64,000 nucleotides of DNA from Girardinichthys multiradiatus (GCF_021462225.1 NC_061795.1:48103880-48167879); one strand, 5' to 3'; positions 50,404-64,000 are shown, counted from the first letter of the stretch. Notes: generated by a model not told the origin, from the letters alone. Program-made: numbers and translations.

Positions 50404-51054
50404 TGAAGTCGAAGTTTCTTTGACAAGGAGGTTTAGGTCCAGATTCAGTTTGATCCATTACGTCCTAAAAATTATCTATCAAATATATGAAATCTTTTTA
50501 AATAAGCTGATCTTCAGCTCTAGCAGAGTAACTGTTATATCGAGTTTTACAGAACCAAACAAAAGCAGCTGTTTGCTGAAATCTCCACTCAGCTACTCTT
50601 CATTTTGGTCTACGGCTGTCTAATAAATAACAGACATTCAAACTAAAATGTGCTGCGACTGGTTAACAGGCCTGATGCATACAGTTTAGTTCCTTATTTA
50701 TGCGGTTGGTGCAGGGTGGTGGCTTTGTTTTGTCTCTGCACATCTGAATTTCATGTAAGCATGTAGTGGATAAGGCTACCAAATGCTGTAGATATCTTAA
50801 ACCTCAGATTTGTAGAGACAATTTGGACATAAAGGGCAAAGCATTTACACATTCTAGTTGTTCAGAGCATAGGTGGATAACATCTGGGTTTTTGCAGCCC
50901 TGAAAGGCACCTGGGTGGATTTGTTTCACTCTCAGGAGCTCTGTGTGGTGATAGGATGCCTCAGGTGCTGCAGACAGCAGATGCAATACAACTCCAACGG
51001 ATGCAGTGGTGTAAAGCGTGCTGCGTCTGAACTATAGAGCAGTGGTGGAGTATT

Positions 51055-51375
51055 CTCTGCCTATTGTCTGACAGTACAGGTGTGCCCAGGAGAATGGCAC
51101 ACCTGACTGCATTGTGTCAAGTGTAAAGTTTGGTGGAGGGGCTATTATGGTGTGGAGCTGTTTTTCAAGAGTTGGGCTGAACCCCTTAGTTCCAGTGAAA
51201 GGAACTCTTAATGCTGCAGCAAACCAAGACTTTTTGGAGAATTTTGGCCTCCAAATTTTGTGGGAACAGCCTGGGAATGAATGCTTCCTGTTCCAACATA
51301 ACTGTGCTGCAGTGCACAACGCAAGGTTGATAAAGACACAAATTAGTGGGTTTAGTGTAGATCTACAGTGCATTA
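51055..51375 (+). pseudogene. Tc1-like transposase catalytic-domain fragment
   Basis: Open stretch with SSVKFGGGAIMVWSCFSRVG, then LNPLVPVKGTLNAAANQDFL and CFLFQHNCAAVHNARLI. This matches the middle of Tc1 transposases. The F-Q-x-D-N-x-P-x-H motif carrying the second catalytic Asp reads F-Q-H-N-C-A-A-V-H, so the Asp is replaced by Asn. The rest of the element is not recognisable. The minus-strand frame across it (51032-51391) is a shadow. Confidence 0.85.
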
Positions 51376-52549
51376 AAAATATCTTCACCAAAGAGAAAAT
51401 AAAAAGAGAAAATTTGAACAGACTTCATCACAGGGACTAAAAAACAGTGAAAAGTGAAATAGCAATGTTGCTGTATTTAAAACTAATTTTGAAAGGGAGT
51501 CAATGGAATAAAATCTGTTGAAAGAACACGAACTGCTCCATTGAGTTTAAAAGACGTATGAAAGACTTGAAGGAAAAAGAGCTGATACAAACAAAACTCA
51601 TCTGAAGTAAACAACCTGGACACATTTTGTGATAAAATAATTGGATAGATGGACGGACGGACGAACAAGTGAAATATGTTTTTATCCCAGGGCTCCTCAA
51701 ATGTCATGAGTACGCTTTGTGATTGAGCTCCTGATAATCCAGGCCAAGAGAAAAGGTTTGGGCAAGTGAATTTCCTCTACTGTTGGATGTTCATCTTGAT
51801 CACAGCCAAACAGCGGCCTCTGGAAAACCATCCATGTGGATATCCAACACATGTTGCTGCTGAAATGATGGAGACAATTATGGTGGTTCAGTAGTGCCCA
51901 GGGCCACTGTCAGGCCAGTCTGGAATAACATGTGGTCATCTGGGACAAGATGGTATCACTTCCTGGGATTGTTGAATTTATTCCACTCATACACACACGA
52001 GGCAAACGGTTTATTGAAGCCAATCTGCGCTGGCATGATATCCCCTGGGTCATCTATGTCTTCTGTACTTCTAGCTCTGCATCATGACCTCCTCCGTTGA
52101 AAAACAACTTAGTTTTCTATTAAAAACACAGAGGAGGTATAATGCAGAGCTCCACAGGCTTAATGTGGGAGAAAAAGAGTCTGTTTTACCCAATCTCACT
52201 ATCCTGACCACATAAACAAGTCAGCATTGTGGACATCTGTGCCTGCGTGTATAATGGATGATATAGCTGAAGGCCCTGCAAGGCTGAGAGGCGGAATGCC
52301 AGGAAGAGATAATGAACATCCTTTTTAGTCGTGGGAAATGTGTGGAGGCTTCAGTCACGAGTATATCTAATTGAAGGGAAATCAGACACCAGCTTACAGT
52401 AAATGCAAGATTGCATGAGGTGTCCAGTGGAGAGTGAAGGAAGGCTGGAAATACTCATAAACATCCACTGTCATCTGCACTCAGTCAATATCCCCAGTCA
52501 TACGAGCGTACACATGGCTGGAGGAGCTTCACAGTCCTCACGTCTTCTA
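51376..52549. other. hipk2 intron sequence, no feature recognised
   Basis: A short GGACGGACGGAC stretch (51650-51662) is the only simple repeat. No gene or transposon recognised. Confidence 0.5.
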
Positions 52550-53907
52550 CTGTGCCTTACAAAAGTATTCATACCCCTTTAACTTTTCCATATCTCATCA
52601 TGTTAAAACCTCAAACTTTATTGTGTTTTATTGGGACCATGTTCAATAGACCAACACAAAATGGGGCCTGATTGCTTAGTGGAAGGAAACTGATACATGG
52701 TTTATGCATCAGCAACTCTTAAGGGATATGTCTCTACCAGCTTTGCACAGCCTAAGCTCAGGTAGATCAGTTTTCAACTTGATCTAGGTCTGGACTTTGA
52801 CTGGACCATTCTAACACAGAATATAGTTTGATTTAAACTATCCCATTTTATCTCTGGTTGTATGTTTAGGTTCGTTGCTCTGCTGGAAGGTAGACCTCCA
52901 CCACAGTCTCAAGTCTTTTGCAGCCTCCAACAGGTTTTCCTCCAGGGTTGTCCTGTTTTTTTGCTCCATCCATTTCCCCAAAAAGGTCTGACCAGCTGTC
53001 ATGTCCCTGCTGGTGAAAAGTATCCCAGTATGATGTTACTACCACCATGTTTGGCCATGGGTATGGTCTGTTCAGGGTGACGTGACAAGCTGGATTTCCA
53101 CCACACATTGCTTTTTGGAAGGTGAAGAGTTAAATGTTGTTCTCATTTGAGCAGAGCACCTTTATCTAAATATTTATGGTTTCCCCTACAAAGGCTTTCT
53201 TCTTGCCACTCTTCCAATAAAGATCAGATTTGTGGAGGGACATGTAATAGTTGTTCTGTCATCAGATTCTTTCATCTAAGCTTAGACTCTTGGCAGCTCC
53301 TCCAGAGTTACCGTGGGCCTTTCGGTCGCTTCTCATGTGTCAGTCCAGGTGGACGTCCATGTCTTGGTAGGGCTGCAGTTGGTCCATCCTCTCTCCATGT
53401 TCAGATGATGGATTGAACAGATCTCTGTAAGATGTTCCAAGCCTGGGATATTGTTTTAGAACCTAACCCTGCTTATGACTTCTCCAGAATGTTCTACCTG
53501 ACCTGTCTACTCTGTTCCTTGGTCTTCATGATGCTGTTCTTTGATGTTCTCTAACAAACCTCTGAGGCCAGAAACAGAACAGCTGCATTTAGCCTGAGAT
53601 GAAATTACATACAGGTGGACTCTGATTCCTAATTAGGTTACATCCCATCTCATCATATATATTTTTATGTTATCACATTTTTAACAGTAAACTGCAAAGA
53701 AAGTGGTGGAGAGGGGGGGGGAAGACAAGCAGCAAAGGTCGCCTGGGCCGGGAGTTGAACCCCATGTGCCACCGCTGCCCCCCGCAGCTGATCATATTTT
53801 GGTAGTCTTAACACATAAATTCTAAACAAAATCCATTAAAGTTTGCAGTCATAACATTACAAAATGTGACAAAATTCACAGGGTGTGAATACTTTTGCAA
53901 GGCATGG
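52550..53907 (-). mobile_element. Tc1-like transposon, nearly full length, carrying a SINE fragment
   Basis: Left end TGTGCCTTACAAAAGTATTC, then ATACCCCTTTAAC; right end GGTGTGAATACTTTTGCAAG then GCAT, together a clear inverted repeat. Minus-strand transposase code is intact in order but broken: AGTCTGTACC-type start near 53530 (CCTTGGTCTTCATGATGCTG), ATGTTCAGATGATGGATTGA, GCCACTCTTCCAATAAAGAT, AGCAGAGCACCTTTATCT, then TGATGTTACTACCACCATGT. The SINE piece at 53700-53790 was added within the right 5' non-coding part. Confidence 0.9.
53700..53790 (-). mobile_element. tRNA-derived SINE fragment inside Tc1-like element
   Basis: On the minus strand: CAGCTGCGGGGGGCAGCGGT (A-box region), then GGGGTTCAACTCCCGGCCC (B box) and TTTGCTGCTTGTCTTCCCC. 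It has the same head and body order as the SINE at 61215-61374, but the anticodon-like part is shortened. About 90 bp, truncated. Confidence 0.7.
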
Positions 53908-56992
<3,085 letters not shown>

Positions 56993-57045
56993 TAACATGG
57001 GCTTCCTCCAACTTAGTTTTCCTATCTTTCTCTCTGTCTGTGCAG

Positions 57046-57208
57046 TGTAAAGTCATGCTTCCAAAACATGGAGATCTGTAAGCGCCGAGTTAATATGTAT
57101 GACACAGTCAACCAGAGCAAAACACCCTTTATCACCCATGTGGCCCCCAGCACCTCCACCAACCTCACCATGACCTTCAACAACCAGCTGAACACTGTGC
57201 ACAGCCAG
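57046..57208 (+). CDS. hipk2: hipk2 coding exon: post-kinase linker
   Basis: One base completing His plus 54 codons, leaving in phase 0 at a GTGAGG donor. The peptide starts [20 protein letters not shown] and goes on to [20 protein letters not shown]. The combination [14 protein letters not shown] is HIPK2-like; HIPK1 reads HMYDTVSQIKSPF as I recall. The segment lies just after the catalytic domain, where the low-complexity Ser/Thr-rich regulatory half of the protein begins. The intron before it is only 108 bp, the shortest in the window. Confidence 0.95.
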
Positions 57209-57324
57209 GTGAGGGTGAAAAGGAGAAAGCACAAAGATTATAAGCTTCAGTGGTCAGATAAATGGGTGTAAAAGTGTTGTGTCTTTTTTGTATTTCCATT
57301 GTAGGCTGTAATTACAGTTTCGCC
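57209..57324 (+). other. hipk2: start of hipk2 intron after the linker exon
   Basis: Non-repetitive intron start with GTGAGG donor; the 57068-57271 frame extends past the donor and is not real. Confidence 0.6.
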
Positions 57325-57450
57325 CAGCCTCTAAAAATATTCACACCTCTTCAACTTTAACATTCCTTCATGTGACAGTCACAAACCTGGAAGAACAGTG
57401 GCACATGGTTTCTGAAACTTTTTACAGATACATTTCTGAATAGTGCGGCA

Positions 57451-57485
<35 letters not shown>

Positions 57486-57614
57486 ACTAATTACACACTG
57501 TTTTGCGTTGATCTTTCACATTAAATTGCAATAAAATACATTGCATGTTGTTGTTGTTATGGGACGCAATGTGAAAAAGTTTAATGACTATGAATATTTT
57601 GGCAAAGCACTGTA
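57325..57614. mobile_element. Tc1-like MITE with internal (TA)n
   Basis: Left CTCTAAAAATATTCACACCT, then CTTCAACTTTAACATTCC; right TGAATATTTTGGCAAAGCAC with TATG outside. Between them are TTGATCTTTCACATTAAATT and a (TA)n run at about 57455-57481. About 290 bp, no transposase. Confidence 0.65.
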
Positions 57615-59019
57615 TGGGAATGATAGGATTCAGCTGTTTATATTAAATAAATATAGCTAGTGCTGATAAAAGCGTGTGGTAAATCTGACCTTGATGAATG
57701 CATAGATTATAGAATTTATACTTTGACATTTTCTACCATTATTTAGAAACAAAAGCAGATCAAAAAGCTATGAACTGTGCATTTGTTTAGTCAGTAGTTA
57801 CTCAGCTTGCTGCCAGAAGTTGGTTGTTTCTGCTCTCATTATGTTTTTATCAGTCCATTCTTCCTGTTTGCACATTTCCCAGTTTATCAGCCTCCTTCTC
57901 TATCTTGGTACATGGATATTTGTCTGGCCAGAATTTCTGTCTGTGGCCCAGGTCCTGTGGGATTGTCACAGAGTGCTGATCACACACATGACAAGCCCCA
58001 CTTCCTGCTTGCCCAGCATCCTTGGGCTTTCACGGCCTTAGGAATCCCTTCACCAGGCTTCCTCTTGCCCCTGTCCTCTTCTGTCTTCTCTTCTTTCCTC
58101 CCCTTTCTCAGGGTTGAGCCTTTGGTGCTTTACTGCTTTGTTCCCCAACAGTGTGTGAATCAAAACTGCTGACTTTTGGCTTGTGGAGGAATCACAGAGC
58201 GTCTGTTTACAAGGTTTACCAGATTGTGCATAGCTACAACTCCAACTCACTCCCATCTCTCCACACCCATCGTTTTAATAAACAGGGTTCTCTATTGCCA
58301 ACTATATAGTGAATGAGCTCATATGGAATGGCAGGCGACAAAAAAAATCCTCTTGTTGTGATTGAAATGAATTAAAATTTCCCTCAGCTGTTGTTTTCTG
58401 CAGCTCTCAGGGCAGTTAAATAGACTTAAGTTACTCATTTTTTTTTTTTTTTTGGCTCATTTGCAAAAGATAAAAGTATCTTTGGCTTGTTTTTTGCTGC
58501 TTCTGTGCCTGTTTTTGATGAATGCCACAGAGAAATATTTATCATGTTTTCCCACCCCTAATGTTCATCACACTCACTAAAGAGAGCAAATGAAAAATGA
58601 AAGCTCTGTCTGAGTATTTGTCTTCTGCCTCTATGTAAACTTAATGCAAAAACCTAAAATTAGAATGTGTCTCATGGTACCACTCCTTGGCTCAAAAGAA
58701 ATAACGAGCCTCTGAAAAGCATTTGTTTTTACCAGGGATGTTCCTAGGAAGTCTTAGTGTTCCACGCATCGAAAGCGCAGGACATGCTGAAGTTACCTAA
58801 GGTTACATACAACAGCAATTGGCTGGGAATTTCTTCCCATCTGGTGTAACTGAGTTAAAACCTAGGTAGGGAAACCTGCGACATGTGATTTATAAGATTT
58901 GCCACACAATTTAACACTAAGTGTAACATTTTCATGTAGAGTAACATTTAGCTGACTTTTCAGTACAGAATTTTCAATAGGATTGAGGGTGGAGCCATTA
59001 CAGAAGCTTATTGTTTGTC
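57615..59019. other. hipk2 intron sequence, no feature recognised
   Basis: Contains a T run at 58439-58454 and a C/T-rich stretch at 58050-58115. Overlapping frames at 57807-58172 have no domain. Confidence 0.5.
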
Positions 59020-59790
59020 ACGTTATCCTTAAAAAACAGCAAAACAGTGTAGATGTCCTTATGGGACTATAGTCCCAGTGTGTTTCCACCATCTATCTGT
59101 TAATTTAAGGTAAAGTTAAATAATTTGGATGTAATGTTCAGTTCTCAGTCTTCCACCAATACCACAGGCAGCCAAACAGTCCCACAGCATGATGCTGCCA
59201 CACCATGCTTGGTAAGGCAGTGCAGTCTTCTTAAGTGCCTTTAACAAACCAGTTTTTTATTTAAGGTGAGGTCGAAGAAGAATTCTACCTGGGATAGTAG
59301 AACAGTCCCTCAGCATGATGCTGCCACCACCATGGCTGACAGTATAGGGTTCATAGAGTTTGAAAGCCTTACCTTGCCAGCCTGCTCAATCTTTGTCTTG
59401 TCTGACCATAATACTTTTCTCCAGCATTTCCCTTGTCCATGTGGGCATTTCAGCTGAGCATGAGGGTGTCAGGTTTGGAGCATGGGATACTTAATTGGTG
59501 GTTCTCTTTCATTTATGATGATGTTAAATTGTCTTTCTTGTTGACACTGGTTGTCCAGCATCTTCCAGTTTCAGCTTGAGACACGGTGGTTCCTGTTTTT
59601 TTCTTTTTAAAATGTTGGTAAATTTTGTTTCATCTTAGGAGGATAGTTTGAAACAGATAGTCAGATTTGGACAGTGTTGTGTGTTCCAACAGGATTATAA
59701 ATCCAAACATACAGTACATCAAATCTAGTTTTAGGATAAAACGGGAACACCCTCAACCTAAAACCTAAACCTAAAAAACAGGGTATGTGC
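59020..59790. mobile_element. Tc1/mariner remnant, rearranged
   Basis: The catalytic-region marker CAGCATGATGCTGCCAC occurs twice, at about 59186 and 59311, each preceded by an A-C-A-G-T-C-C-C/A-G-T-C-C-C-T-like stretch. TTGTCTTGTCTGACCATAAT follows. Further on, GACAGTGTTGTGTGTTCCAA and CAGGATTATAAATCCAAACA resemble the second-Asp region in plus orientation. Mixed orientation suggests rearrangement or two overlapping relics. Confidence 0.45.
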
Positions 59791-60146
59791 AAGAAAAACA
59801 AAACTATTTAAATGAACTCTACCATTTTCTGATAAGAGGAGTGTTCATATATTCAGGCAGAATTATGCTAGATGTTAGTTGATAGCTAAAATGCTCCTAG
59901 TTTCCCTGCAACTTCAGACAATTAATGAAAGATTAGTATTGATGCATTTTTAATACTTATCATGCAAATATAATTTTGTCCCTGTGTGCATTATTTGAAT
60001 TATTTGAAGTTTTAATTTTTGATCTCCCATTATGGTTGAATACAGTATTTTTAGTTCTATTATTTTTATATTCTATTAGAAATCCACAATATATTTATAC
60101 ATGTTCAACAAATTCTTGCTTTTAAAATTCTATAAATTTTGTGAAG

Positions 60147-60198
60147 TGCCTTGAGACAACTATGCTATATAAATAAACTGAATTGAATTGAATTATAA
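60147..60198 (+). repeat. teleost retroposon 3' tail
   Basis: AAGTGCCTTGAGACAACTAT, then GCTATATAAATAAACTGAAT and (TGAAT)n. Same tail as in the 32819 element (minus strand). The body upstream (from about 59950) is AT-rich and not recognised. Confidence 0.7.
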
Positions 60199-60608
60199 AG
60201 TTATACTTTTTCAGCTCGCAACAAAAACAGAATGTATGACCTGTGCTGTAAATTTTAATAAATATGAAGAAACAGTTTATTCTATTAAAAGCTGATATGC
60301 CAGTAAACAGCTCAAATTATTCACCTATGAGTTATTATTCATGCAACTGTGGCATTGATTACATTTCATCTCACATTCTTTTTCTCCATCTAATTAATCA
60401 AATCAGTGGTTTGCGTACTTTAAAACTGTTCAGGTTACTCTGCCAGATACCACATTCTTCCTTGGGATTGTATTAGTTTTCTTTTCCATCCATATTGTTT
60501 CAGTTATATGGTTGATTATCATAACTCTCCCACCCATACCAATTCCCTGTCATTTTCATCAGCACCTACACCTTCATAATTTTTATTTTGGTCCCACCAT
60601 TCCTTTAG

Positions 60609-60834
60609 GCCACCAACCTGGCTCCCTCCTCCACCAACAATGCCACCCTTTCCTTTGCAAGTCCTGATGTCTCCATACTAAACTACCAATCTGCACTCTA
60701 CCAGCCCTCTGCTGCCTCCATGGCGGCTGTGGCCCAGAGGAGCATGCCCCTGCAGCCGGGGGCTCCGCAGCTCTGTGCCGCTCGGCCCGACCCCTTCCAG
60801 CAGGCGCTCATAGTCTGCCCCCCAGGATTCCAAG
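60609..60834 (+). CDS. hipk2: hipk2 coding exon: start of homeodomain-interacting region
   Basis: 75 codons plus one base, leaving in phase 1 at a strong GTAAGG donor. The peptide begins [16 protein letters not shown], then [40 protein letters not shown] and [15 protein letters not shown]. The block from SILNYQS to CPPGFQG is diagnostic for HIPK family members, and [11 protein letters not shown] is particularly HIPK2-like. In mammals this region binds NK-class homeodomain proteins and other partners. The 5' part is Ser/Thr/Asn-rich and looks fish-specific in detail. The acceptor is CCTTTAG. Confidence 0.95.
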
Positions 60835-60929
60835 GTAAGGAGGCCATACAAAGTAAATGTTCTTTAGAATTTACAGATGCATCTCCAGAATTTTGAAAAT
60901 CATTGAAAAGTATGTATTTCAGTAGTTAA

Positions 60930-61643
60930 AAAAGGGAAACTAATATGTTTTTCTCACACTTAAATGTGAAAATAATATGAGTAAAACCAAAAGGCTTTTT
61001 TCAAATGGTAGTTAAATTTATTATGATAAAATATAACTATCCAACCCCCTTGTTAATTATAAATTAACTGCAATTAACCAATTCTTTGATTCACCTTCAC
61101 TAGCCACTTGAACACCTGGTTATTGTGTTACCTGTAGAATCAAGAAATTTTTAAATAGAAGAAAGAAGTAGGCTAAAAACAACACATCATGGCCTGATCC
61201 AAAGACAGATTGGAGGCCGCAGCTCGTGGGGCAGTGGTAGTGCGTGCCTCTATGGAGGCCTTAGTCCTCACCGCGGCTGTCCCAGGTTTGAGTCCTGGCT
61301 GGGTGACGTTTGCCGCATGTCTTCCCCCTCCTAAAGGCCACTAGTGCTGCAAAGCAAAATACGAATATAAAAAAACAGATTGGAAACCAATTCATTGGCT
61401 AAACTACACCTGGGTTAAGGCTCAGTTATAGTCGGGCTTCGGGGTGGCATGCAGGACTGCTGACAACACTTTCATATAGGGCCATGTTAGTTTGTACTGA
61501 TTGTTCCCTTAATAAATGAAGTCATCATTTCAAAACTGCATTTTGTATTTACTGAAACTGTCATCCCAGATAAGTGTGACAATAAAGCAAAAACAGAAAA
61601 ATCTGTAAATCTGTAAGGAGGATACTTTTCACAACACCATATA
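60930..61643 (+). mobile_element. Tc1-like deletion derivative (second family), plus strand, with SINE inside
   Basis: Left part has TTTTTCTCACACTTAAATG, CCAACCCCCTTGTTAATTAT and AATCAAGAAATTTTTAAATA. The transposase start region follows: AACACATCATGGCCTGATCC, the usual start with a premature stop. Right part: AGGGCCATGTTAGTTTGTAC, AAAACTGCATTTTGTATTTA and GGATACTTTTCACAACACCA. The transposase body is deleted. Same family as 25375-26320. Confidence 0.8.
61215..61374 (+). mobile_element. tRNA-derived SINE with intact 10-bp target duplication
   Basis: Head GCCGCAGCTCGTGGGGCAGT, GGTAGTGCGTGCC (A box) and CCCAGGTTTGAGTCCTGGC (B box), then TTTGCCGCATGTCTTCCCCC. It ends in an A-rich stretch. Flanked on both sides by ACAGATTGGA (61205-61214 and 61375-61384). 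The perfect duplication indicates a fairly recent retroposition by LINE machinery into the Tc1 relic. Polymerase III promoter boxes look usable. Confidence 0.9.
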
Positions 61644-61754
61644 TGTATCAAGCATTTAGTTCAGTTAATTTGGTTGATTATGACTTTTGGCTTGAAATAA
61701 CTCAGAATTAAATTTTTTTACATACATGTGGAAGACTACTGACTTGAAAGGTAT

Positions 61755-61935
61755 CTTTGAAACAGCCACTGACACCATCCACGAGATGAGTAAGCCACAC
61801 AAGGTTATTATTAATGAAGTTGGCGGTGCACTGAGTGCTGTTGCCCAGCAGATTTATTGAAAGTTCAGTGGAAGGAAAAATTGCGGAAGAAAAAAGCTGA
61901 AAAAAAACAAAGGAATGTCCTTTGTGCTTTGAGCC
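61755..61935 (+). pseudogene. Tc1-like transposase N-terminal fragment (another family)
   Basis: Conceptual plus-strand reading D-T-I-H-E-M-S-K-P-H-K-V-I, then A-L-S-A-V-A-Q-Q-I-Y, a stop, K-F-S-G-R-K-N-C-G-R-K. This matches the helix-turn-helix and G-R-K-K-C-G-R-K linker of a widespread fish Tc1-like transposase. One in-frame stop; the catalytic domain is absent. Confidence 0.7.
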
Positions 61936-62206
61936 GTAGTTACCAGAATTACAGTGTAATAATTTTATTTAACCTTTTGAATAAGGTTTTAAAACAAATG
62001 ATACTTTCATTTATTTTCATGCACCTGTATGATTTTTGCATACAAAGCAGAAAGGTACTGAATATAAACACTTATATTTGTATTAACCTCTTTATAGATA
62101 AGATTTATAGATTTAATAGATACTTTGGTATATAAGGGAGCGATGATGTGAGTTTCTGTTCTGCTATTTTTATAACATTCTTTGCTTGTGTATTATTTAT
62201 GTACAG

Positions 62207-62328
62207 GTTTGCAGGCATCCCCGTCCAAGCACACCAGTTATTCTGTGAGGATGGAGAATGCTGTTCCCATAGTGACACAGGCCCCTGGTCCCCAACCTCT
62301 GCAGATCCAACCTGGCCTCCTTACACAG
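62207..62328 (+). CDS. hipk2: hipk2 coding exon: interaction-domain segment, last complete exon in window
   Basis: Two bases completing Gly plus 40 codons, leaving in phase 0 at GTGGGA. The peptide starts [20 protein letters not shown] and ends [18 protein letters not shown]. The same order ([33 protein letters not shown]) follows PPGFQG in vertebrate HIPK2. The segment lies in the homeodomain-interacting region. The acceptor is ATGTACAG, with a weak pyrimidine tract upstream. A longer open frame (62148-62393) crosses both borders and is not the real product. The family sequence continues with a Gln-Ala-Trp-Pro segment, which would lie in the next exon. Confidence 0.95.
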
Positions 62329-63997
62329 GTGGGATGAAACTCAATTGCTTAACAAGAATGCAGGTCAGGTATAGTTCCAACATTGAAACTTAATCACATT
62401 CAGACACATTCAGTGTTTGGGTTGCTTTTATCCCACAAGCCCTCACTAAGAACAGGATCTATGGATGGGGAGAATATCACCCGATGTTGGAGACACTGCC
62501 CCTGCCGACAGCTGTTTTTCCTGAGAGCATTCAGGCCAGCTTCCCCATGCATTACAACCCCCCATGGCCCCAGCTATCCTGAAGGCAGAGGCTGCCACGT
62601 TCTGATGCACTGAGGCAGGAACTCACACTGGAAAGGTCTTGAAGGCTCATTGGGGGCCAGTTTTAGCTGCTGATACACTCTTGCTGCACATTGCACAGAG
62701 TGACTGTGCATCACTCCCTTTTTCATAGAAGAGTGTAGACAACTTTCATTGCCACTCTGCATCTTTCTCCCTATGGAAATTTTCATGCAGGCTTTAAATA
62801 TCCCACAGAATCCTGGGTGTTTCAATTATTCCCTTATCTCCAGTTAATCATCCAGTAGGCTGGTATGCAAGAAGCAAAGCTCAGTGTGCTCATCTGTGCA
62901 CATGCATGTGTTTCTATGGTGGGTTAATCTGTCCTATACCAAATGGTGATTAGCTCCACGGCTGCTTCCAAGTCAGGCACTCCAAATTACAGGCCTCAGA
63001 GGATCTCCAGAAGTCAGGGGGAAGCTTGGATGAGGCTCACTGTGACCACAAAAATCACAACAATCTCAGATCCGGGGGTGCAACAGATCAAACCAAATAC
63101 TATTTACAATTTAGAAAAAAGCAAATATTCTTATGTTGAATTGATTTCATGGCATTCATGCTCTTCCTCCATGCCCTGCAGGTGTTGCTTGTCAACTTTG
63201 TCTTCACACATGTTTAACAAAGACAGGCAGTAGTTAACTGAAGCAGATGGCTTTTACAGGCCAGTGAACAGAACACCTAATAACTGGGTGTGTGGTGAGT
63301 GTGTTTCTCCGTGTTTATTCCTTTACTGTGGGAGGTCTCACAGGCATGACTATGGTGTGCTTGCCTCTCGGTTGCTTTCCCACCACCTGTGACTTCATCA
63401 GCGCACTGTTTAATGTTACCCATGAACTCTTTGCCCACCTTGGGCCAACCTAAGGTTAGTCCGTAGCACCGGGCTGTGCAGAAATGGAATGAGAAAGGGT
63501 GCAGTGACGGTTGGGGTTGACAGGTTTCGAGCCGGGAGGCAGGGAAACCAGTGGGACCTTTATCTGGAGCAGGAATGCAGAAAATGTGGAAACAATTGGG
63601 GAGGGAGAGCTTGGGCTTTGAAAGCCCTGAGGTGACAAAGGGTTTTCACCCAGGCAGTATGGGTCGCGGTGGGAGGTGGTGGGCCGCTGATAGTGATGGT
63701 AGGCTCTAAGAAGAAAGAAAACAACCTCTTAACTGGGTTACCATTTCAGGGCAGAGAAGCTGGTTACACAATCCAGAAGCCTGTGAGAAAGGCATGCAAA
63801 GTGGCAGAAATGGAGATAGAGCGAGCAGCAGACGGGCTGGATGTATTAGAGTCTCTTAATGGCATGTTGATAAAAGGGTCTGGATGTGGTCTGAGATGTA
63901 AAGACTATCTCCAGCTCCAGAATGTTCCATTAGAGATGTCAGTCATTATAGCTGAGACAAAGCAGTCATGTTACACCCTATGATGCCCCCCACCCTC
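62329..63997. other. hipk2: last intron in window, no feature recognised
   Basis: No repeat family or exon recognised. The open frame at 63669-63983 has no domain and runs into the putative acceptor; it does not resemble HIPK2. Confidence 0.5.
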
Positions 63998-64000
63998 AGC
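63998..64000 (+). other. hipk2: possible splice acceptor of the next hipk2 exon at the window edge
   Basis: The window ends with a C-rich tract, then CACCCTCAG and a single C. The previous exon leaves in phase 0, and in HIPK2 the next residue is Gln (CAG or CAA), so an exon opening with C would fit. One base cannot prove it; nothing else at 62329-63997 reads like the next HIPK2 segment. Confidence 0.35.

Noticed and set aside
61215..61290. Real tRNA gene on the plus strand
   Set aside because: Bounded by a 10-bp target duplication and followed by SINE body; it is a SINE head.

Overview
The window is vertebrate nuclear DNA, almost certainly from a ray-finned fish and probably a percomorph. 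That rests on consensus-splice exons of a vertebrate kinase gene in very long AT-rich introns, and on typical teleost repeats: many decayed Tc1-like transposons, tRNA-derived SINEs, PIF/Harbinger and hAT-like fragments, and retroposon tails ending in TATATAAATAAA plus a short pentamer repeat. The closer placement (percomorph, perhaps cyprinodontiform-like) is an impression from the repeat mix. There is no bacterial, plasmid or phage content, no operon and no CRISPR array.

One protein-coding gene is supported: hipk2 (homeodomain-interacting protein kinase 2) on the + strand. Seven coding exons are visible, at 44761-44884, 45348-45467, 50233-50319, 56753-56937, 57046-57208, 60609-60834 and 62207-62328. 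All have AG/GT borders and compatible phases, and they join into one open frame. They run from the APE motif of the kinase domain through the end of the catalytic C-lobe into the start of the homeodomain-interacting region. Upstream exons (glycine loop, catalytic lysine, HRD and DFG) lie before the window and the C-terminal exons lie after it. The last two bases before position 64000 may be the next splice acceptor.

Positions 1-44760 belong to the large intron before the APE exon. Nothing in it looks like a second host gene. It holds microsatellites (a compound TCTA/TGTC/TCCG array at 4791-5081), a diverged repeat in three copies at 0.5-3.1 kb, and many Tc1-like remnants. It also holds a SINE inside an older SINE (15.9-16.4 kb), terminal-inverted-repeat elements (22.2 and 22.7 kb), and a GC-rich G-quadruplex-prone repeat split by another retroposon (32.2-34.2 kb). 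Near its end are a retroposon carrying two overlapping short ORFs, one with a membrane segment and coiled coil (36.9-38.3 kb), and a PIF/Harbinger remnant with intact target duplication (38.5-39.4 kb).

From 44.7 kb on, the smaller hipk2 introns carry more of the same: a nearly full-length Tc1-like element (45.8-47.1 kb), a 1.3-kb TG...CA element with a 5-bp target duplication (47.2-48.5 kb), a second nearly full-length Tc1-like element with a SINE fragment inside it (52.5-53.9 kb), and a Tc1 deletion derivative carrying a SINE with a perfect 10-bp target duplication (60.9-61.6 kb). No new multi-gene system is present. The best candidates for something undescribed are the small-ORF retroposon, the 3' tail shared by unrelated repeats, and the RFX-type X-box motifs in otherwise unexplained intron sequence.
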